A stretch of DNA of 7,943 bases from Gallionellaceae bacterium CG11_big_fil_rev_8_21_14_0_20_60_62 (GTDB lineage Bacteria; Pseudomonadota; Gammaproteobacteria; Burkholderiales; Gallionellaceae). The number at the start of each line of letters is the position of its first letter. Position 1 is the first letter of the stretch. The notes under the pieces are model-generated. The model was not told the origin of the DNA. It searched no databases and worked only from the letters and a program-made list of their open reading frames with translations. Location of the stretch: contig PCWU01000109.1 in the NCBI GenBank assembly GCA_002787455.1, forward strand, positions 1 through 7,943, in the 5' to 3' direction. Shown one piece after another: positions 6,247-7,943 of this stretch. The translations under genes and the position numbers were made by a program.

Positions 6247-7713
6247 ATGAGCAACCGGATGCTGATCTCGGCCGCACACAAATCTTCCGGCAAGACCATG
6301 GTCAGCATCGGCTTGTGCGCCGCGCTCAATGCGCGCGGCCATGCCGTGCAACCTTTTAAAAAGGGCCCCGATTACATCGATCCGATGTGGTTGAGCCAGG
6401 CCGCCGGCCGTCCCTGCCGCAATCTCGATATGTACCTGATGGAAAAAGACGATGTCGTGGCGACCTTTGCGCGCCATGCCGCCGCAGTGAATCTGGTCGA
6501 GGGTAACAAGGGGTTGTATGACGGTTTATCGCTCGACGGCAGCAACAGCAATGCCGCGCTGGCCATGCTGCTCGATCTGCCGGTGATGCTGGTGATCGAC
6601 GCGCGCGGCATGACGCGCGGCATCGCGCCGTTGATCCTCGGTTACCAGGCGTTCGATCGCCACATCAACATCGCCGGCGTCATTCTCAACAATCTTGGCG
6701 GCTCGCGCCACGAATCCAAGCTGCGCCAAGTCATCGAGCATTACACCGACGTGCCGGTGGTCGGCGCGATCCAGCACGATGAACGCCTCTCCATCATTGA
6801 GCGCCATCTCGGCCTGATGCCGAGCAACGAGTCGATCGCGGCCCATGCCAAGATCAGGCAGATCGGCGAGGCCATCGCGGAGCAGGTTGATCTGGATAAA
6901 CTTCTTGCGCTGACGCAGAAAGCGCCGCTGGCTGTCCCGCACCGGGCTGAAGTCAGCGCGCTGCCAGTCGGTGACAAGGTGCGCATCGGCATCGCGCGCG
7001 ATCGCGCCTTCGGGTTTTATTACGCCGACGACCTCGATGCCTTGCAGGCGGCGGGGGCGGAGTTGGTGCCGTTCGACGCGTTGCATGACGCCCATCTGCC
7101 CGAGATCGACGGCTTGTATATCGGCGGCGGTTTTCCCGAGGCGTGCGCGGCTGAACTGGAGGCGAATGCGACACTGCGCAACGAGATCAAACAGGCCATT
7201 GAACACGGAATGCCAGCGTATGCAGAATGTGGCGGGCTGATGTACCTGTCGCGCAGTATCGCCTACGACGGGCGCACCTTCGAAATGGTTGGCGCCATTC
7301 CGGGAGATGTGAAGATGCATGCCAAACCGGTCGGGCGCGGCTACGTGCACCTGCGCGAGGATGCCGAACATCCTTGGCCGCGTCCTGCGCCACCACCGGA
7401 AAACTCGCCCCCCGTCCAACTTTCCCCCGCAAGCGGGAGAAAGAGCGAACGTGAAAAACCATCTTTTATCCGCGCACATGAATTCCATTATTCCAGCCTG
7501 GAGAATCTTCCGCCGGATAGCCGCTTCGCTTACCATGTCGAGCGCGGTTACGGAGTCGACGGCGAGCGCGACGGTCTGGTTATCCATAATCTGCTGGCTT
7601 CTTACACACATCTGCGCACCATCGGCAGTTGTTATTGGGCGACCCGTTTTATCGCTTTCGTCGGCCGCTGCAAAACACCTTCGACAACCTTGAGCAAAGA
7701 GAAAACACGATGA
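6247..7713 (+). CDS. dsrN: DsrN, CobB/CbiA-type glutamine-dependent amidase (siroheme to siroamide), with an in-frame repeat insert
   Basis: 488 residues. DsrN resembles cobyrinic acid a,c-diamide synthase; in A. vinosum it is assigned to amidating siroheme to siro(heme)amide, the cofactor of DsrAB. The N-terminal ATP-dependent domain has a P-loop-like SSGKT at 13-17, the GPDYIDP motif at 40-46 and an EGNKGLYDG segment. The C-terminal class I (triad-type) glutamine amidotransferase domain has the nucleophile C328 in AECGG, the HEFHYS motif at 411-416 and the late histidine H455 in SYTHL. Between GRGYVHL...HPWP (ending near residue 378) and HEFHYS, homologues usually have a short loop. Here about 25 residues (379-405) rich in Pro, Ser, Arg and Lys are present, encoded by a palindromic repeat-like sequence. 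The frame is kept, so the gene is probably not broken, though the effect on activity is unknown. A tail of about 15 polar residues follows the family's usual end. CobB/CbiA acting in cobalamin synthesis is the alternative, but the dsr context argues for DsrN. Confidence 0.93.
   Translation: MSNRMLISAAHKSSGKTMVSIGLCAALNARGHAVQPFKKGPDYIDPMWLSQAAGRPCRNLDMYLMEKDDVVATFARHAAAVNLVEGNKGLYDGLSLDGSNSNAALAMLLDLPVMLVIDARGMTRGIAPLILGYQAFDRHINIAGVILNNLGGSRHESKLRQVIEHYTDVPVVGAIQHDERLSIIERHLGLMPSNESIAAHAKIRQIGEAIAEQVDLDKLLALTQKAPLAVPHRAEVSALPVGDKVRIGIARDRAFGFYYADDLDALQAAGAELVPFDALHDAHLPEIDGLYIGGGFPEACAAELEANATLRNEIKQAIEHGMPAYAECGGLMYLSRSIAYDGRTFEMVGAIPGDVKMHAKPVGRGYVHLREDAEHPWPRPAPPPENSPPVQLSPASGRKSEREKPSFIRAHEFHYSSLENLPPDSRFAYHVERGYGVDGERDGLVIHNLLASYTHLRTIGSCYWATRFIAFVGRCKTPSTTLSKEKTR
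7404..7460 (+). repeat. Palindromic dispersed-repeat-like element inside dsrN
   Basis: The core is an inverted repeat: the left arm CTTTCCCCCGC (7420-7430) and the right arm GCGGGAGAAAG (7433-7443) pair at 10 of 11 positions around AA, with one C/A mismatch (7425/7438). Flanking C-rich (7405-7413) and GAGCGAACGTGAAAAACC-like (7443-7460) sequence is typical of the short intergenic repeats with a CCCGCAAGCGGG core that are common in Beta- and Gammaproteobacteria. Its three forward-frame translations (containing SPASGRKS, PPQAGERANVKN or FPRKREKE) match peptides often seen where this repeat is read as protein. The outer limits are approximate. GAAAAC (7399-7404) and GAAAAAC (7453-7459) flank the core 54 bases apart, a possible but weak target duplication. 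Confidence 0.65.
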
Positions 7714-7943
7714 ACTCCAGTTTGTACCAAGCCGCCATCGCGGCATTCGACCGGGCCAATTCCGAAGATCCGAACACAGAAATGTGGGATGGCAAGGAAT
7801 ACCCGAAAGAGCTGCTGTACGCGCAGCGCATGACCGAGATGCAGGAGCGCTATGCGCCGGACGCGCCGGAAGAAGTCAAACTGGCGGTGCGCGCCCAGCA
7901 TATCCAGCGCTGGAAAAGTCCGCGCAGCGATTATCCGATGGAC
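7710..7943 (+). CDS. DUF4202-family protein (3' end missing)
   Basis: The first 78 codons are seen; the frame is still open at the window end. The start overlaps the dsrN stop by four bases (ATGA), with AGAG at 7698-7701 as a weak ribosome binding site, so it is probably co-translated with dsrN. The visible segments FDRANSEDPN, the KELLYAQRM stretch and RAQHIQRWKSPRSDYPMD fit my memory of the DUF4202 family, whose members start with this pattern and continue with a metal-binding-looking His-rich region. The QHIQRW segment, with a His next to basic and acidic residues, would suit a helical HD-like phosphohydrolase fold, but that is inference. The family's biochemical role is not known to me. 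In A. vinosum the genes after dsrN are dsrR and dsrS, and this product does not resemble either. Soluble; no signal peptide or membrane segment. Confidence 0.75.
   Translation, partial: MNSSLYQAAIAAFDRANSEDPNTEMWDGKEYPKELLYAQRMTEMQERYAPDAPEEVKLAVRAQHIQRWKSPRSDYPMD

Noticed and set aside
7420..7443. Rho-independent terminator at the dsrN hairpin.
   Set aside because: The stem is followed by GAGCGAACG rather than a T-run, and it lies inside a coding region whose downstream part is conserved.
7379..7470. Frameshift or pseudogene in dsrN at the proline-rich stretch.
   Set aside because: Motifs before (AECGG) and after (HEFHYS, SYTHL) the stretch are in the same frame with no stop codon. An in-frame insert explains it better.

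Overview
The window is a dense single-strand gene cluster from the middle to the end of an oxidative-type dissimilatory sulfite reductase (dsr) operon. All genes read on the + strand in the order dsrM (3' part only), dsrK, dsrL, dsrJ, dsrO, dsrP, dsrN, followed by the start of a DUF4202-family gene. dsrL between dsrK and dsrJ, with dsrN downstream, is the layout of sulfur-oxidising Proteobacteria such as Allochromatium vinosum (dsrABEFHCMKLJOPNRS). Sulfate reducers have dsrMKJOP instead. The moderately high G+C content and the protein flavour suggest a chemolithotrophic betaproteobacterium (Gallionellaceae, Sulfuricellaceae or Thiobacillaceae-like). That taxonomic guess is inference and cannot be settled from this sequence alone.

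Positions 1-5022 carry the 3' end of dsrM (NarI-like membrane cytochrome b), dsrK (HdrD-like cytoplasmic Fe-S protein), dsrL (FAD/NAD(P)/Fe-S oxidoreductase), dsrJ (periplasmic triheme cytochrome c) and dsrO (Tat-exported ferredoxin-like protein). Positions 5023-6210 carry dsrP (NrfD-like quinone-interacting membrane protein). Positions 6247-7713 carry dsrN (CobB/CbiA-type amidase, assigned to amidation of siroheme). From 7710 an open frame of 78 codons runs off the end. The largest gap between genes is 36 bases, so there is no gene-free stretch to describe. Several junctions overlap (TGATG, ATGA) or abut (TAAATG), which points to one polycistronic, translationally coupled transcript. No promoter or rho-independent terminator is visible between genes.

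Functionally, DsrMKJOP is the transmembrane electron-transfer complex linking cytoplasmic DsrC/DsrK chemistry to the quinone pool and the periplasm. DsrL takes electrons from the DsrAB reaction to a pyridine nucleotide. DsrN matures the siroheme cofactor of DsrAB. DsrAB, DsrEFH and DsrC are not in the window and probably lie upstream.

The core genes look intact and conventional. The most unusual feature is a GC-rich palindromic element lying in frame inside the glutamine-amidotransferase domain of dsrN. It resembles the short dispersed repeats usually found between genes in Proteobacteria. Other points worth a look are the DUF4202 gene coupled to dsrN in place of dsrR/dsrS, and the loss of the arginine pair expected for NADPH binding in DsrL. 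I see no wholly new multi-gene system.
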